The notes: generated by a model from the letters alone, not told the origin. Positions 33,994 to 44,891 are shown, counted from the first letter of the stretch. The stretch: 64,000 bases of DNA from Bog-473 sp963800725 (GCA_963800725.1 CAWDCE010000019.1:220752-284751), one strand, 5' to 3'. Translations and numbers: made by a program.

Positions 33994-36900
33994 GTGTTCA
34001 CACCTGTGCCCCCCGACACCGATTTTGTGGCCCTTGAGCAGGCCGAACTGGCCCGCTGGGCGGCCCATCGCGTCTTCGAACGCTCGATCGAGCAGCGCCA
34101 GGGTGCCGAGCCCTGGGTCTTTTTCGAGGGACCGCCGACCGCCAATGGAATGCCCGGGCTGCACCACGTGTGGGCCCGCGTCTACAAGGACCTCTTCTGC
34201 CGATTCCGCGCCATGGATGGCGCCTACGTGGCGAGGCGGGCCGGATGGGACACCCACGGGCTTCCGGTCGAGGTCGAGGTCGAAAAGAAGCTCGGGATCA
34301 CCGGCAAAGAGCAGATTGAAGAGCAGGTGGGCATCGCTGAGTTCACGCGCTTGTGTCGTGAGTCGGTCTATTCCTATGTCGACGAGTTCACCCGGCTGAC
34401 CACCCGCATCGGGTACTGGGTCGACATGGACGCCGCCTACTGGACCCTGAGCCCGTCGTACATCGAGTCGGTGTGGTGGCACCTAAAGACGCTGTTCGAT
34501 CAAGGCCTGCTCTACGAGGACCTCAAAGTGGTGCCGTACTGCCCTCGCTGTGGCACCGCGTTGTCGAGTCACGAGTTGGGTCAGCCGGGCGTCTATAGCG
34601 ACGAAGAAGACGAGTCGGCCTATGTGCGTCTGCGGATCGTCAACCCCGATGCGGGCCTGGTCGGCGATGCCCAATGGTTCGTGATCTGGACGACGACGCC
34701 ATGGACGCTGCTCTCCAATACCGGCGTGGCTGTGAACCCCGATCTCACCTACGCCACCGTCGATGGGTTGGTGATGGCCGAAGACTTGGTGGACCAGGTG
34801 CTCGGAGAAGGGGCCAAGAGTCGGATCACCCATCGGACGAGCGGTGCCAGCCTGGTCGGGCAGCACTACGCCAGGCCATTCAACGATCTCGCCCCCCCGC
34901 CGGGAGCCGATGGATGGCGGATCGTGCCAGCGGACTACGTCACCACCGAAGAGGGGACGGGCCTCGTCCACCTTGCGCCGGCCTTCGGCGAGATCGACCG
35001 CCAGATCGGACGTGAAAGCGGGTTGCCTTCGCTCAACCCCGTTGGTCCCGACGGGCAGTTCACGGCGGATATCGACTGGCTCGCCGGCCGCGATGTCCGC
35101 GCCGCCAATACCGTCATCAACGATCGACTTGAGGCGCAGGGACTGTTGCTGCGGCGCTTCGATTACGTCCACTCCTACCCCCACTGCTGGCGCTGCCGCA
35201 CGCCGCTGATCTACTGGGGCAAGCCGAGTTGGTACATCGCCACCTCCACCAGGAAAGTCGACCTCTTGGCGGCCAATGAGACGGTGGATTGGCACCCGGG
35301 GCATATACGCGAGGGGCGCTTTGGAGAATGGCTGTCCAACAATGTGGACTGGGCCCTCTCGCGGGACCGCTACTGGGGCACCCCGCTCCCCATCTGGCGG
35401 TGCGCGCAGAACCACATCCGCTGCATTGGTTCCTTGGCCGAGCTGTCGGAGCTTTGCGGGCGTGACGTGACGGACCTCGACCCGCACCGCCCGGTGATCG
35501 ACGAGGTCGACTTCACGTGTCCGACGTGCATCGAGTCCGGCATCATTGGTGACGAGGCCATCGCGCGTCGGGTCGCCCCCGTCATCGACGCCTGGTTCGA
35601 CTCGGGTTCGATGCCCGCCGCCCAGGTCGGCTATCCCCATGTGCCGGGGTCAGCCGAGGCCTTCACGTTCCCGGCCGACTTCATTTCCGAAGCCATCGAC
35701 CAGACGCGGGGCTGGTTCTATTCACTCTTGGCGATCAACACCTTGGTCTTCGGGGAGAGTCCCTACCGCCACGTGGTGTGCCTCGGCCACATCATCGATG
35801 CCGATGGTCGCAAGATGTCAAAGTCCCTCGGCAACATCATCGACCCGTGGACTGTCCTCGACACCCGCGGCGCCGACGCGTTGCGCTGGTGGATGTTCAG
35901 TCAAGGATCCCCCTGGACGCCCACGCGAGCCAGCCTCGACCGCGATCGACACGGCGATGCGCGACACGTTGTTGACGCTGTGGAACACGTTCAGCTTCTT
36001 TTCGACCTATGCGTCGTTGAATGATTTCGATCCGGCCGACCCTGCCATTCCTGCGCCGTCCACGCGTGGCCCGCTGGACCGTTGGATCTTGTCGCGTCTC
36101 GCTCGAACCGTCGACGATGTCACCAAGGCGTTGACGAACTATGACCCGCTCGCCGCAGCGTCGCCGCTCGGCGCGCTGGTCGATGATGTATCCAACTGGT
36201 ATGTCCGGCGCAGCCGGCGGCGCTTCTGGCGCACCGATCCCGACGCGCCGGCGGGTGATTCGTTGGCCGCACAGGCCACGCTGCACGAGGTGCTGACTAC
36301 CCTGTCACTCCTCTTGGCCCCGTTCTGCCCCTTCGTAGCCGACGTCATGTGGCGTGCCCTCACCGGGGCGGGCGAGGACGAGTCGGTCCATCTCGCCGAC
36401 TGGCCCAAACCGACGTCCAGCGACGTCGACGCCCAGCTCGAGGCCCAGATGGGTCTCGCCCGACGATTGACCTCGCTCGGGCGCGCGGCGAGGAGCGAGG
36501 CCGGAGTCAAGGTCCGCCAGCCGCTCGCCCGGGCCCTGGTATTTCTGCCCACTGATGCCCCGGCGATCCTCCACGACATGGTGGCCGACGAGCTCAATGT
36601 CGACGCAGTCGACGTGGCCGAAGAACTTGGCGAGGTCCTCGAATTCGAGCTGGTCCCGAACTTCCGCACGCTCGGCCCCCGCCTCGGTGAGCAGGTCAAG
36701 TTCTTAAAGCCGGCCTTGGGCGACCTCGACGGGGGAGCAGCCGCGGCGTCACTCGAAGCTGGTGACCCGATCACCGTCACACTGCCCGATGGGCCCGTTC
36801 AACTCTCGCCCGACGATGTGACACTTCGGGTGCGCGGACAAGAGGGCTTCGCCGTTTCGCGAGAAGGTGGCGAGGTGGTCGCGCTCGACCTGCACCTCAC

Positions 36901-37171
36901 CGAAGCGCTCCGTCACCGCGGGTTGGCCCGTGAAGTGGTCCGCTTGATCCAAGAATTGCGCAAGAACAGCGGCCTTGACGTCGCTGATCGAATCGAACTC
37001 CACCTGGTCGGCCTCGACGTGCTCGCCGAGTATTTCGACTACATCGCTCGTGAAGTGTTGGCGGTGCGCATTTTAAATGAAGCTGGTTCAGGGGAGGGCA
37101 CCGTTCTCGAACTCGATGACGGCGAAACCGGGAGTGAAGCCACAGTTTGGCTCACCAAGGTAGTGAGCTGA
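33994..37171 (+). CDS. ileS: Isoleucyl-tRNA synthetase (one frame break)
   Basis: About 1058 residues. The N-terminal FFEGPPTANGMPGLHHVWAR contains the ATP-binding HIGH-equivalent (GLHH), WDTHGLPVEVEVEKKLGI follows, the editing domain occupies the middle (VIWTTTPWTLLSNTGVAV), zinc-type CxxC pairs occur in VPYCPRCGTALSS and DFTCPTCIESG, and DADGRKMSKSLGNIIDPWTV is the KMSKS loop. The frame breaks near 35935 (one extra C would explain it) and resumes at TAMRDTLLTLWNTFSFFSTY through the anticodon-binding domain to 37171. The GTG start at 33994 is supported by the conserved N-terminus. The enzyme charges tRNA-Ile and is essential, so the break is almost certainly a sequence error. Confidence 0.93.
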
Positions 37172-37192
37172 ACCAAGCGGCGGCCCCGACGC

Positions 37193-37717
37193 TTAGCGCT
37201 CGGTGTCGACCAGCTTGCTCAGCGCGGTCTCAAGGGCCGAGCGATCTGCCGCATTCAGCGGCGCAATCAAGTGACGGTCTATTCCGTCGATGTGGTGGGC
37301 CACCGCGCTTTGCAGGGTGTCGTGGCCCGTGGTGGTGAGGACCACGTGAACACTGCGCCGGTCCGACGGGCAATTCTGCCGCTCGACCAGTCCGGCCTCG
37401 ACCATGCGGTCCACCAATCTGGTCACCCCACCCGTGGTGAGCGCGACATCGGTGCTGAGCTTGCTCATCGTGAGGCGACCGTCGGGCGCACCGCCGATGT
37501 GGATCAAGACGTCGAACCAGACCAGCGGAATGCCGCACGCCTCTTCGAGTTCTTGGCCTAACAAATAGGACAGGCGCCGATGCGAGCGCACCAACAATCC
37601 CATGAGCTGCAGCCGCTCGTCCTCGATTTGGCCGAGCAGTCCGCACGACCCGCCGTCCGACGCGGGGCCGGAATCCAAGTCATCGACGACCTGGCTGGAA
37701 TACGTGGGCATGTCCAT
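37193..37717 (-). CDS. MarR-family transcriptional regulator
   Basis: A 174-residue winged-helix regulator from ATG 37717, preceded by AAGGGA. Helices of the dimer interface (LQLMGLLVRSHRRLSYLLGQ), the recognition region RLTMSKLSTDVALTTGGVTR and the wing GLVERQNCPSDRRSVHVVLT are clear. One Cys lies next to the wing (NCPSDRRS), which could serve redox sensing as in OhrR, but the family position is different. It is divergent from a YceI gene whose promoter contains a perfect inverted repeat. Repression of both genes is the simplest model. Confidence 0.88.
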   Translation of the reverse strand: MDMPTYSSQVVDDLDSGPASDGGSCGLLGQIEDERLQLMGLLVRSHRRLSYLLGQELEEACGIPLVWFDVLIHIGGAPDGRLTMSKLSTDVALTTGGVTRLVDRMVEAGLVERQNCPSDRRSVHVVLTTTGHDTLQSAVAHHIDGIDRHLIAPLNAADRSALETALSKLVDTER

Positions 37718-37767
37718 GGTGATCCCTTAATCAAACCCTAGTTTACCAGGATTTTCTAGTTATCTGA

Positions 37768-37797
37768 TTGACAAGTATCTTCTAAGTCAGATACTAT
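37768..37797 (+). promoter_or_regulatory. Sigma-70-like promoter for yceI with an operator inside the spacer
   Basis: TTGACA (37768-37773) and TACTAT (37792-37797) lie 18 bases apart. Between them AGTATCT (37774-37780) and AGATACT (37789-37795) form a perfect 7-bp inverted repeat with 8-base spacing. A second, overlapping pair TATCTGA (37761-37767) and TCAGATA (37787-37793) uses the same half-site. CTAGTT is repeated at 37738 and 37756 nearer the MarR start. A dimeric MarR protein bound here would block RNA polymerase. Confidence 0.6.
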
Positions 37798-37831
37798 CTC
37801 ATCAGGAAGTCACTACACAAGGAGATTCACC

Positions 37832-38401
37832 ATGACAACGCAAGAAGCGACAAAGACGGTCACCCTTCCTCAGCCCGGGACCTACGTGGTCGACACTGCC
37901 CACGCCGAAATCGGATTTGTGGCCCGCCACCTGATCGGGACCAAGGTTCGCGGTCGCTTCACCGAGTTCTCGGGAACCTTTACGGTTGCGGAGAACCCAG
38001 AAGAGTCCACGCTTGAGGCCGAGGCCGTGGCGACCAGCATCCACACCAACCAGTCGATGCGTGACGATCACCTCCGCACCAGCGACTTCCTTGACGCGGA
38101 GCACTTCCCAAAGCTGACCCTCAAGAGCACCGGGCTGAAGAGGATCACCGACACCGAGTGGACGCTGACGGCTGACCTGAGCATCCGGGGCGTCACCAAG
38201 TCGGTTGATTTCGACCTTGAGTACCTGGGCGAGGGGCCGGCCATGCAAGACGACAAGAGCGTCGTGGCCTTCTCGGCCTCCGCAGAGATTGACCGCCGTG
38301 ACTGGGGAGTGAGCTTCAACGGCTCGCTGCGCGACGGCAGCATCGTGGTCGGCAACAAGATCAAGATCGAGCTCGAAGTAGAAGCCGGCTTGGCCGACTA
38401 G
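37832..38401 (+). CDS. YceI-family lipocalin-like protein
   Basis: An intact 189-residue protein with AAGGAG eight bases before the ATG. The hallmark blocks are YVVDTAHAEIGFVARHLIGT, EFSGTFTVAENPEESTLEAE, SIHTNQSMRDDHLRTSDFLD with EHFPKLTLKSTGL, and RRDWGVSFNG near the end. YceI proteins form a beta-barrel that binds isoprenoid or fatty-acid-like ligands. No signal peptide is present, so this one is cytoplasmic, as usual in actinobacteria. The divergent MarR gene is a frequent partner. A role in lipid or oxidative stress is inferred. Confidence 0.9.
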   Translation: MTTQEATKTVTLPQPGTYVVDTAHAEIGFVARHLIGTKVRGRFTEFSGTFTVAENPEESTLEAEAVATSIHTNQSMRDDHLRTSDFLDAEHFPKLTLKSTGLKRITDTEWTLTADLSIRGVTKSVDFDLEYLGEGPAMQDDKSVVAFSASAEIDRRDWGVSFNGSLRDGSIVVGNKIKIELEVEAGLAD

Positions 38402-38465
38402 CACCAAGACCGAGCGATCCGGTGGGCAGGGTCGTGCGCTGAGGGTGGCGGTACGCTTCGCGGCG

Positions 38466-40195
38466 ATGCCGAACCCCAACGCACCGACCCTGCCGGCCGT
38501 CGCTCCGGTCCCGCTGCGCACTCTGCCCCAGCGCCCAGCCGCGCAGACCTATGTGCTGGCCGTCGATCTGGGCACCGGAGGACCGAAAGTCGCGGTGATC
38601 GCCGCGAGCGGCCATATCGTCGCCCACACGTTCGAACCGGTGGGCGTCACCCTCGGCGACGACGGTGCAGCCGAACAGTCACCGAGCGAGTGGTGGTATG
38701 CCATCGTCGCCGCAGCGCGCCGGGCCCTCGGCGACAGCGGGGTCGATGCCGCCGACGTCATTGGGGTCGGGTGTACCTCGCAATGGTCGGGCACCGTCGC
38801 CATCGGGGCTGACGGCGTGGCCATCGGGCCCGCCATCATCTGGCTCGATTCGCGTGGTGCCGCCGCCGTACGCCACCGGGTACGGGGCGCCCTCAACGTG
38901 CAGGGGTACGCGGCGTCCAAGCTCGCCCGGTGGGTGCGTCGTACCGGCGGGATACCGAGTCTTTCGGGCAAGGATCCGGTTGGTCACATCCACTTCCTCG
39001 AAAGTGAACGCCCCGACGTCTATGCGGCGACGGCGGTATTCCTCGAGCCGGTGGACTATCTCAACCTGCGGCTGTGTGGACTGGCCCCGCCTCACACGAC
39101 TCCATCACGCTGCACTGGGTGACGGACAATCGCGGACATCAACGCGGTGGCTTACGACGACGGACTCTTCGAGCTGGCCGGCCTTGATCGGCGCCGACTC
39201 CCCGAGCTGGTCCCGACCGGCTCGATCCTCGGTGGCCTGAGCGACGCGGCGGCTCACGAGCTCGGGTTGTGTCCGGGCACCCCGGTGGTCACCGGCACCG
39301 GAGACCTGCACTCCGCAGCCGTGGGTTCAGGGGCGGTCCGCGATTTCGACGGGCACCTCTATATCGGGACATCGAGCTGGATCAGTTGCCACGTCCCGTT
39401 CAAGAAGACCGACGCGCGACCAACATTGCGTCGTTCCCTTCGGGCATCCGTGGCCGCTATCTCATCGCCGACGAGCACGAGACCGGCGGAGCCTGCCTGA
39501 CCTGGTTGCGCGACAACCTGCTCTTCGCCGATGACGCACTGAGTGCGGGTGTCCATGCACCCGACGACGCCTTGGCACGCATGGGCGCGTTGGCGGCGTC
39601 GGTGCCCCAGGGCGCTCGCGGGTGCTGTTCACTCCCTGGCTCAACGGCGAGCGCTCGCCAGTCGACGACCACACCATTCGTGGCGGATTTCACAACCTGT
39701 CGTTGTCATCGACGCGGGCCGGAGATGGGCGCGCGCCGTTTTTGAGGGAGTGGCGTTCAACTCGGCCTGGCTCCTCGGTGCGGTCGAAGAGTTCACCAAG
39801 CGCCGCTTCGATGCGCTGACATTCATCGGGGGCGGGGCCAATTCAGACTGGTGGTCGCAGATCCACGTGGATGCGCTGACCGCCCCATCCGCCAGATGCA
39901 AGATCCGGTACAGGCCAATGTGCGCGGGGCCGGTCTCCTCACCCTTCTCGCTCTCGGTCGCCTGACGCTTGAGGACATCGTGGCCACGGTCTCGATCAAG
40001 GCGACCTATACGCCCGACCCGGTGGCCACCGCCCGCTACGTGCCGATACTGGCCGAGTTCATCAACCTCTACAAAGAGACCAAGGGCATCCACAAGCGCC
40101 TGAACGGCTCGCGCCTGTCCGGCCAACACGCCGAGCTCGACCCCGAGAGAAGTCCGATATTCGAGGAGCGCTCCCTCAGATGCGCTCGAAGTAGC
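38466..40195 (+). CDS. FGGY-family carbohydrate kinase, xylulokinase-like (several frame breaks)
   Basis: The start MPNPNAPTLPAVAPVPLRTL leads to YVLAVDLGTGGPKVAVIAAS, the phosphate-1 motif of FGGY kinases. GVGCTSQWSGTVAIGADGVA, AIIWLDSRGAAAVRHRVRGA, HELGLCPGTPVVTGTGDLHS, LFTPWLNGERSPVDDHTIRG and ALTFIGGGANSDWWSQIHVD follow in order. Breaks occur near 39090, 39415, 39620, 39715 and 39890. The C-terminus (FINLYKETKGIHKRLNG) is at about 40105 and the exact stop is uncertain, so the end is approximate and overlaps the convergent glutamine-synthetase-like gene. Sugar specificity cannot be assigned. Confidence 0.75.
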
Positions 40196-41532
40196 GGGCC
40201 AGCTCCCAGTCCGAGACGTGACGGTTCGAGGCGCCCCATTCTTGGACGGCGGTGTTCAAGAGGTGGTGGTGCACCTCGGGGCCGAACGCCTCGTGCGCGA
40301 CAGGTCGAGTCACGAACCGGAGATGGCTTCGACCAAGGTGGCGGGGATACGGGGTACGTCGTCGGCCTCATATGCGTTGCCGAGGTAGGGATCGGGCAGC
40401 TCGAGTTCGTGGTCGATCCCAAAGAGGCCGGCCGCGATGCACGCCGCCACCACAAGATAGGGGTTGACGTCGGCACCCGGAGACCGCGTCGATGCGCCGG
40501 CCCGACCCGTGACCGACGATGCGGAACCCGCACGTGCGGTTGTCCTCGCCCCACACAACGGCAGTCGGGGCCCAGCTCCCCGGCGTGTAGCGCCGGTAGG
40601 AGTTGACTGTCGGGGCAGCACACCAGGCCAACTGGCGTGCCGCATGGAGTTGCCCGGCGCAAATTGGCGCCCGAGCGTCGAGAGACCGCTTCGATGGGTC
40701 GGGTCCGCCATGAGCGGCGCATCGGTGTCGGCATCCCACAAGGAGTTGTGGACGTGGCACGAGGAACCGACGTCACCCATGGACCACTTGGCCATGAAGC
40801 TGGCGGAGCGACCCTCTTGGGCCGCGATCTCCTTGATGCCGTTCTTGAAGATGAGGTGGCGATCCGCCACCTCCAACGAGTCGGCATAGGTCACATTGAC
40901 TTCGTGTTGCCCACGGCCGGCTTCGCCTTTGGAGAACTCGACGGGGATGTCGGCGGCCAGCATCTCCTTTTCTGATCCGTCCCAAAGATGTACTCGTCGT
41001 GCGAGGTCTGGAGCAGCTGGTAGTCCTGACTCGTCGCCGAATGCGGGGTGAGGTCGCGCCACCCCTTGGCCTGCGCCTCTTCGTAGGTGTCGCAGAACAA
41101 GAAGAACTCGAGTTCGGTCGCACTCAAGACGGTGAGGCCCCGTTCGGCGGCTCGTTCGACTTGGCGGCGCAGGATCTGGCGGGGCGAGACGTCGACCGGA
41201 TCGCCGGCGTGGTTGCGTACATCGCCAATGACCATGACCGACCCCGGCATCCAGGGCAGCTTGCGCGCGGTGGCGTAATCGGGCGCGACCACCACGTCGC
41301 CGTAGCCCGTCTCCCAGTTGGCGAAGCGATAGCCCGGGAGCGGGGTCATGTCGACGTCGACGGCCAAGAGGTAGTCACACACCTCGATGCCGTTCTCGAT
41401 CACACTGTCGATGAAGAAGTCGGGGGTCACCCGCTTGCCGACCGGTCGGCCGTGCATATCGGGGAAGGCCACAATGACGGTGTCGATGGAGCCGTCGGCG
41501 ATGCCTTCGATGATGTACTCGAGTCCGGGCAT
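40176..41532 (-). CDS. Glutamine-synthetase-family ligase, gamma-glutamylpolyamine synthetase-like (about three frame breaks)
   Basis: The N-terminus MPGLEYIIEGIADGSIDTVI and AFPDMHGRPVGKRVTPDFFI begin a GlnA-like protein. ATG 41589 is an alternative start. Metal and glutamate site motifs are recognisable: LSATELEFFLFCDTYEEAQA, KGEAGRGQHEVNVTYADSLE and GDVGSSCHVHNSLWDADTDA. VVWGEDNRTCGFRIVGHGSG and DVNPYLVVAACIAAGLFGID lie in shifted frames. Breaks are near 40980, 40600 and 40470. It ends DWELARYFERI at 40176. The restored length of about 450 and the wording fit GlnA3/GlnA4-type ligases rather than housekeeping GlnA. A divergent PuuD-like hydrolase supports a gamma-glutamyl polyamine or amine pathway. 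Confidence 0.8.
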
Positions 41533-41664
41533 GACGCATGATGGCGCCCCGAACACCACGAGTCCAACCCTTTTGTACGCTTGACCCATGTGCAATGGTG
41601 CGCCCCGACGGACGTGGGACCGCTCGCCGGGCACGGCTCGTGCCTGGACGCGACCCGCGACGAT

Positions 41665-42423
41665 GTGATTCCTCTCGTCGGGGTCTCGACGTACGTGGCC
41701 GATGCCACGTGGGGGGCGTGGACCAGGACCTCCGCGGTCCTGCCGGCCTCGTATTACGAACTGGTGGCCCAATCGGGCGGCCGGCCACTATTGGTGCCCC
41801 CGCTCCAGCGCGCTCCTGGCGGCCCGCAAGTCGCGGCCGACGAAGTGGTCTCGGTCCTCGACGGCCTCGTCCTCACCGGCGGGGGCGATGTCGATCCGCA
41901 GCTCTACGGCCAAGCGCCCGACCCGAGTGTCGGTGGGGTCGATCCGGTGCGCGACAAAAGCGAGCGCGCCCTCGTGCGAGCGGCCCTCGACCACGGAGTA
42001 CCGGTGCTCGCGGTCTGCCGGGGCTGTCAGGTTCTCAACGTCGAGCCCGGGGGCACGTTGCATCAGCACCTTCCCGACGTGGTTGGCACGTCGTTGCACC
42101 GAAGCGCTCCATTGGTCTTTAGCGACGTCGAGATCACGACAGAACCCGGGAGTCGCATCGCCGCGGTGTTCGGCGCCACGGCACATGTGCTCTGTTCGCA
42201 CCATCAGGCCATCGACGAACTCGGCACAGGACTCGTCGCTACCGCCCATGCCCGAGATGGCGTGATTGAAGGCGTGGAGCGACCGGGGAAGTCCTTCGTC
42301 CTCGGGGTGCAGTGGCACCCCGAAGAAGACGACGACGTGCGACCCTTTGCGGCCCTGGTTGGCGCTGCGGCCGAATTTCGGGCCGAGCGGTCGACCGTGA
42401 CGACCGGCGCTGCTTGCAACTAG
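41665..42423 (+). CDS. Class-I glutamine-amidotransferase-like hydrolase, PuuD-like
   Basis: 252 residues from GTG 41665. The frame is open to TTG 41581, but IPLVGVSTYVADATWGAWTR is the usual beginning of gamma-glutamyl-GABA hydrolases. The nucleophile Cys118 lies in PVLAVCRGCQVLNVEPGGTL, and the His-Glu pair in FVLGVQWHPEEDDD. VLTGGGDVDPQLYGQ is the family glycine loop. PuuD releases GABA from gamma-glutamyl-GABA. It is divergent from the glutamine-synthetase-like ligase, with 132 bases between the starts, so the pair likely forms the first and the hydrolytic step of one pathway. The other steps lie at 0.6-5.6 kb and 44.9 kb. Confidence 0.85.
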   Translation: MIPLVGVSTYVADATWGAWTRTSAVLPASYYELVAQSGGRPLLVPPLQRAPGGPQVAADEVVSVLDGLVLTGGGDVDPQLYGQAPDPSVGGVDPVRDKSERALVRAALDHGVPVLAVCRGCQVLNVEPGGTLHQHLPDVVGTSLHRSAPLVFSDVEITTEPGSRIAAVFGATAHVLCSHHQAIDELGTGLVATAHARDGVIEGVERPGKSFVLGVQWHPEEDDDVRPFAALVGAAAEFRAERSTVTTGAACN

Positions 42424-42434
42424 TGTCTTGAGCC

Positions 42435-42563
42435 ATGCCAAAGAGCGGTTCCCGCAAGGTCGTCAAGCCGGTCGCTGCTGCCGTCGGGATAGTCGGGACG
42501 ATGGCCAGCATCTGGTGGTTCGCCCTCAAGCCTCGGCGCAAGGCCAAGGCGGAGAACAAGTAG
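42435..42563 (+). CDS. 42-residue single-helix membrane protein
   Basis: ATG 42435 to TAG 42561-42563, 11 bases after the PuuD-like stop. The protein begins MPKSGSRKVVKPVAAAVGIV, continues with a hydrophobic stretch through GTMASIWWFALK and ends in a very basic tail (PRRKAKAENK). The layout, positive ends around one short helix with WW at one edge, suggests a real small membrane protein. No strong Shine-Dalgarno is present. I recognise no family. Confidence 0.45.
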   Translation: MPKSGSRKVVKPVAAAVGIVGTMASIWWFALKPRRKAKAENK

Positions 42564-42611
42564 GACCACGCGCCACCCTGTGCGGTTGTGCACCCCTCGG
42601 TCCGGGGTCCC

Positions 42612-43418
42612 TCAACGTGTCGCCGGTGCCAGGTCGTCGCAGAGAGCCGGCAGGACCTCGCTGATCGACCCGTAGATCACCACGCGGGCCAGATCGTCGA
42701 GTTCGGTTGGTCCGGCGTTGACGATCACCACCGGTGCCCCCGAGCGGGCCGCGATCGGCACCAGTCCGGCGGCAGGGTAGACGCCCAAGGTCGATCCGAC
42801 GGCGAACAGCAGATCGCAGGTCCGTGCGGCATCTTCGGCCGCTTTGAGGTCCTGGGGGACCAATTGCTGACCGAAGCTGATGGTGGCGGATTTGAGGATG
42901 CCACCGCACACCGAGCCGTCGGGGGTGATCCGCTCGCAGTGCGGATCCTCGTCGCCTGCGCGCACCCGCGCGTGCACGGGTTCGGCCGGGCCGCGGTCCC
43001 CGCACGCCAGGCACGCAATTTCGAGCGAGTTGCCGTGGATCTCGATAAGGCGCGCCGGATCGGATCCGGCCTTTTGGTGAAGCCCGTCGATGTTCTGGGT
43101 CACCAACATCGCGAGACGTCCTGAGCGTTCCAGGGCAACGAGGGCGGCGTGCCCTCGATTGGGCTGTGCCGTCGACATTGGTGACGTCAGGCGGTGCTGC
43201 CACGACCGGCGCCGCACGTCGGGTTCGGAGAGATAGACGGACAAGGTCGCGGCGCGCTCGGCTTCGGGGTTCTTGGTCCAGATCCCGTTGGGACCGCGGA
43301 AGTCGGCGATCCCCGAGTCCGTCGAAATTCCGGCCCCGGTCAGCACCAGGATCCGCCGGGACGCCTCGACGAGGTCACGGGCCCGGGCGACGTCAGGACT
43401 CAGTGCACGCTCCATCAT
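42612..43418 (-). CDS. Sir2-family NAD-dependent protein deacylase
   Basis: An intact 268-residue sirtuin. NAD-binding motifs LVLTGAGISTDSGIADFRGP and MLVTQNIDGLHQKAGS, the catalytic His in RLIEIHGNSLEIACL, and two zinc CxxC-type pairs (CLAC and VCGG) are present. AVGSTLGVYPAAGLVPIAAR and VVIVNAGPTELDDLARVVIY end the Rossmann domain. It removes acyl groups from lysines using NAD and often controls acyl-CoA synthetases. The divergent neighbour is an acyl-CoA synthetase gene, a natural target. Start ATG 43418 or 43415. Confidence 0.92.
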   Translation of the reverse strand: MMERALSPDVARARDLVEASRRILVLTGAGISTDSGIADFRGPNGIWTKNPEAERAATLSVYLSEPDVRRRSWQHRLTSPMSTAQPNRGHAALVALERSGRLAMLVTQNIDGLHQKAGSDPARLIEIHGNSLEIACLACGDRGPAEPVHARVRAGDEDPHCERITPDGSVCGGILKSATISFGQQLVPQDLKAAEDAARTCDLLFAVGSTLGVYPAAGLVPIAARSGAPVVIVNAGPTELDDLARVVIYGSISEVLPALCDDLAPATR

Positions 43419-43476
43419 GCAAAGCCACTATCTCACCTACGCCGTGGGTGACCCAATCCCTCACTACGCTTTGCGC

Positions 43477-44881
43477 GTGACCACGAGCCGCAGCGCTGCG
43501 AGCGTCGAGCTCTTGACCTCGCTTGACGCCGAAGCCCGCCAGCGCCATGCCGCCGGCGCCCTGGCCGCACTGGGTTGTGCGGTTGGCGATCGGGTCGCCT
43601 TTTGCTTGGGCTCGTCGGCCGACCTGATCTGTGCGGTGCTCGGTGCGGCACGCAGCGGGGTTATTCCGGTCCTCCTCAACGCCACGTTGACGGCGGCTGA
43701 ACGGGACCGCCTGGTGGTCGACGCATCGCCGCGGGTCACGGTGCTCGACGAGGGCACCCTGGCCCAACTGATGGAGGGGCCCCAGACCGATCTGGCCCGC
43801 TATCCGTTGACCCGACCGATGCACTACACCTCGGGAACGACCGGCACGCCCAAGGGGGTGACCACGGGGATCTGGGACGAGGCGACCGCCCAAGCGGTCT
43901 TCGAGGACGAGGCCGCGGTCTGGCATTTCGATCCAGACGACCTGCACATGGTGTGCTCGCCCATGTACCACACGGTCTCGGTGCGCTTTTCGACGGGCAC
44001 CTTGTTCGCGCGGCGGGTCGCTGGCCATCCTCAGCCGCTTCGACGCGCCCACCGCGCTGGACGTGCTGCGCCGCCTTCGGCCCACCACGGCGTTCTTGGT
44101 CCCCACCCACCTCCAACGCATCTTGACCTCGGGCGAACTCGGCCCCGACGAGACTTTCGAGTCGCTGCGTTTCTTGGCCCATGCCGGCGCTCCGTGCCCG
44201 CCGGCGATCAAGCGTGCCACCATGGACCGGGTCCGCCCGGGGGCATTGTGGGAGTTCTACGGGTCGACCGAGGGTCAGTTCACCGTCTGTAGCCCCGATG
44301 ATTGGTTGGCCCATCCGGGCACCGTCGGGCGGGCTCGGCCCGGGCGCCGGTTGTCGGTTACGTCCCTCGACGGCGAGCGCGACGAGGGGGATGGGTCGGG
44401 CACGGTGTGGTGCGACATGCCGTCCTTCGGGCGTTTTCGCTACTTCGGCAACGACGCGGCGACGGAGGAGGCGTGGCGGGGGACGGCCTGTACGGTCGGG
44501 GACCTCGGACGGCTCGACGCTGACGGGTTCTTGTACCTGACCGGTCGGCGCCACGACCTGATCATCAGCGGGGGTGTCAACGTCTATCCGGCCGAGATAG
44601 AAGCGACCCTTTCGGCGGTGCACGGGATCAAAGAGCTGGCCGTCTTCGCGCTCCCCGACGAGCGGTGGGGGCAGGCCGTCTGCGTTGCGTACGTGGCGGA
44701 TCGATCGCTCGACGACGACCAGTTGCGCCGCGTGGCCGAGTCGAACCTCGCGCCCTACAAGCGACCGAAGCTCTATGTCAGGGCGGCGGACCTGCCGCAC
44801 ACCGCGACGGGCAAGATCTTGCGCCGGTCCCTCCCCGATTATCTCGGTCTGGGCGCGATGCCAGGTGGTGGGACCGAGTAA
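43477..44881 (+). CDS. AMP-forming acyl-CoA synthetase (one frame break)
   Basis: About 467 residues, shorter than typical (500-550). MHYTSGTTGTPKGVTTGIWD is the A3 phosphate loop. After a break near 44020 the protein continues FLVPTHLQRILTSGELGPDE, GALWEFYGSTEGQF (A5), GRRHDLIISGGVNVYPAEIE (A8) and DLPHTATGKILRRSLPDYLG with the A10 lysine. GTG 43477 is preferred, since ATG 43417 would overlap the divergent sirtuin start. The small N-terminal domain is in line with short medium-chain or aryl-acid ligases. The substrate is unknown. Its A10 lysine may be deacetylated by the neighbouring sirtuin. Confidence 0.8.
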
Positions 44882-44891
44882 GAATCATTCC

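Noticed and set aside
33994..37171. Programmed ribosomal frameshifting as the explanation for the breaks (for example ileS, ligA, gatA)
   Set aside because: No slippery heptamer with downstream pseudoknot is evident, the breaks are scattered in unrelated genes and several repair with one base in a G or C run.
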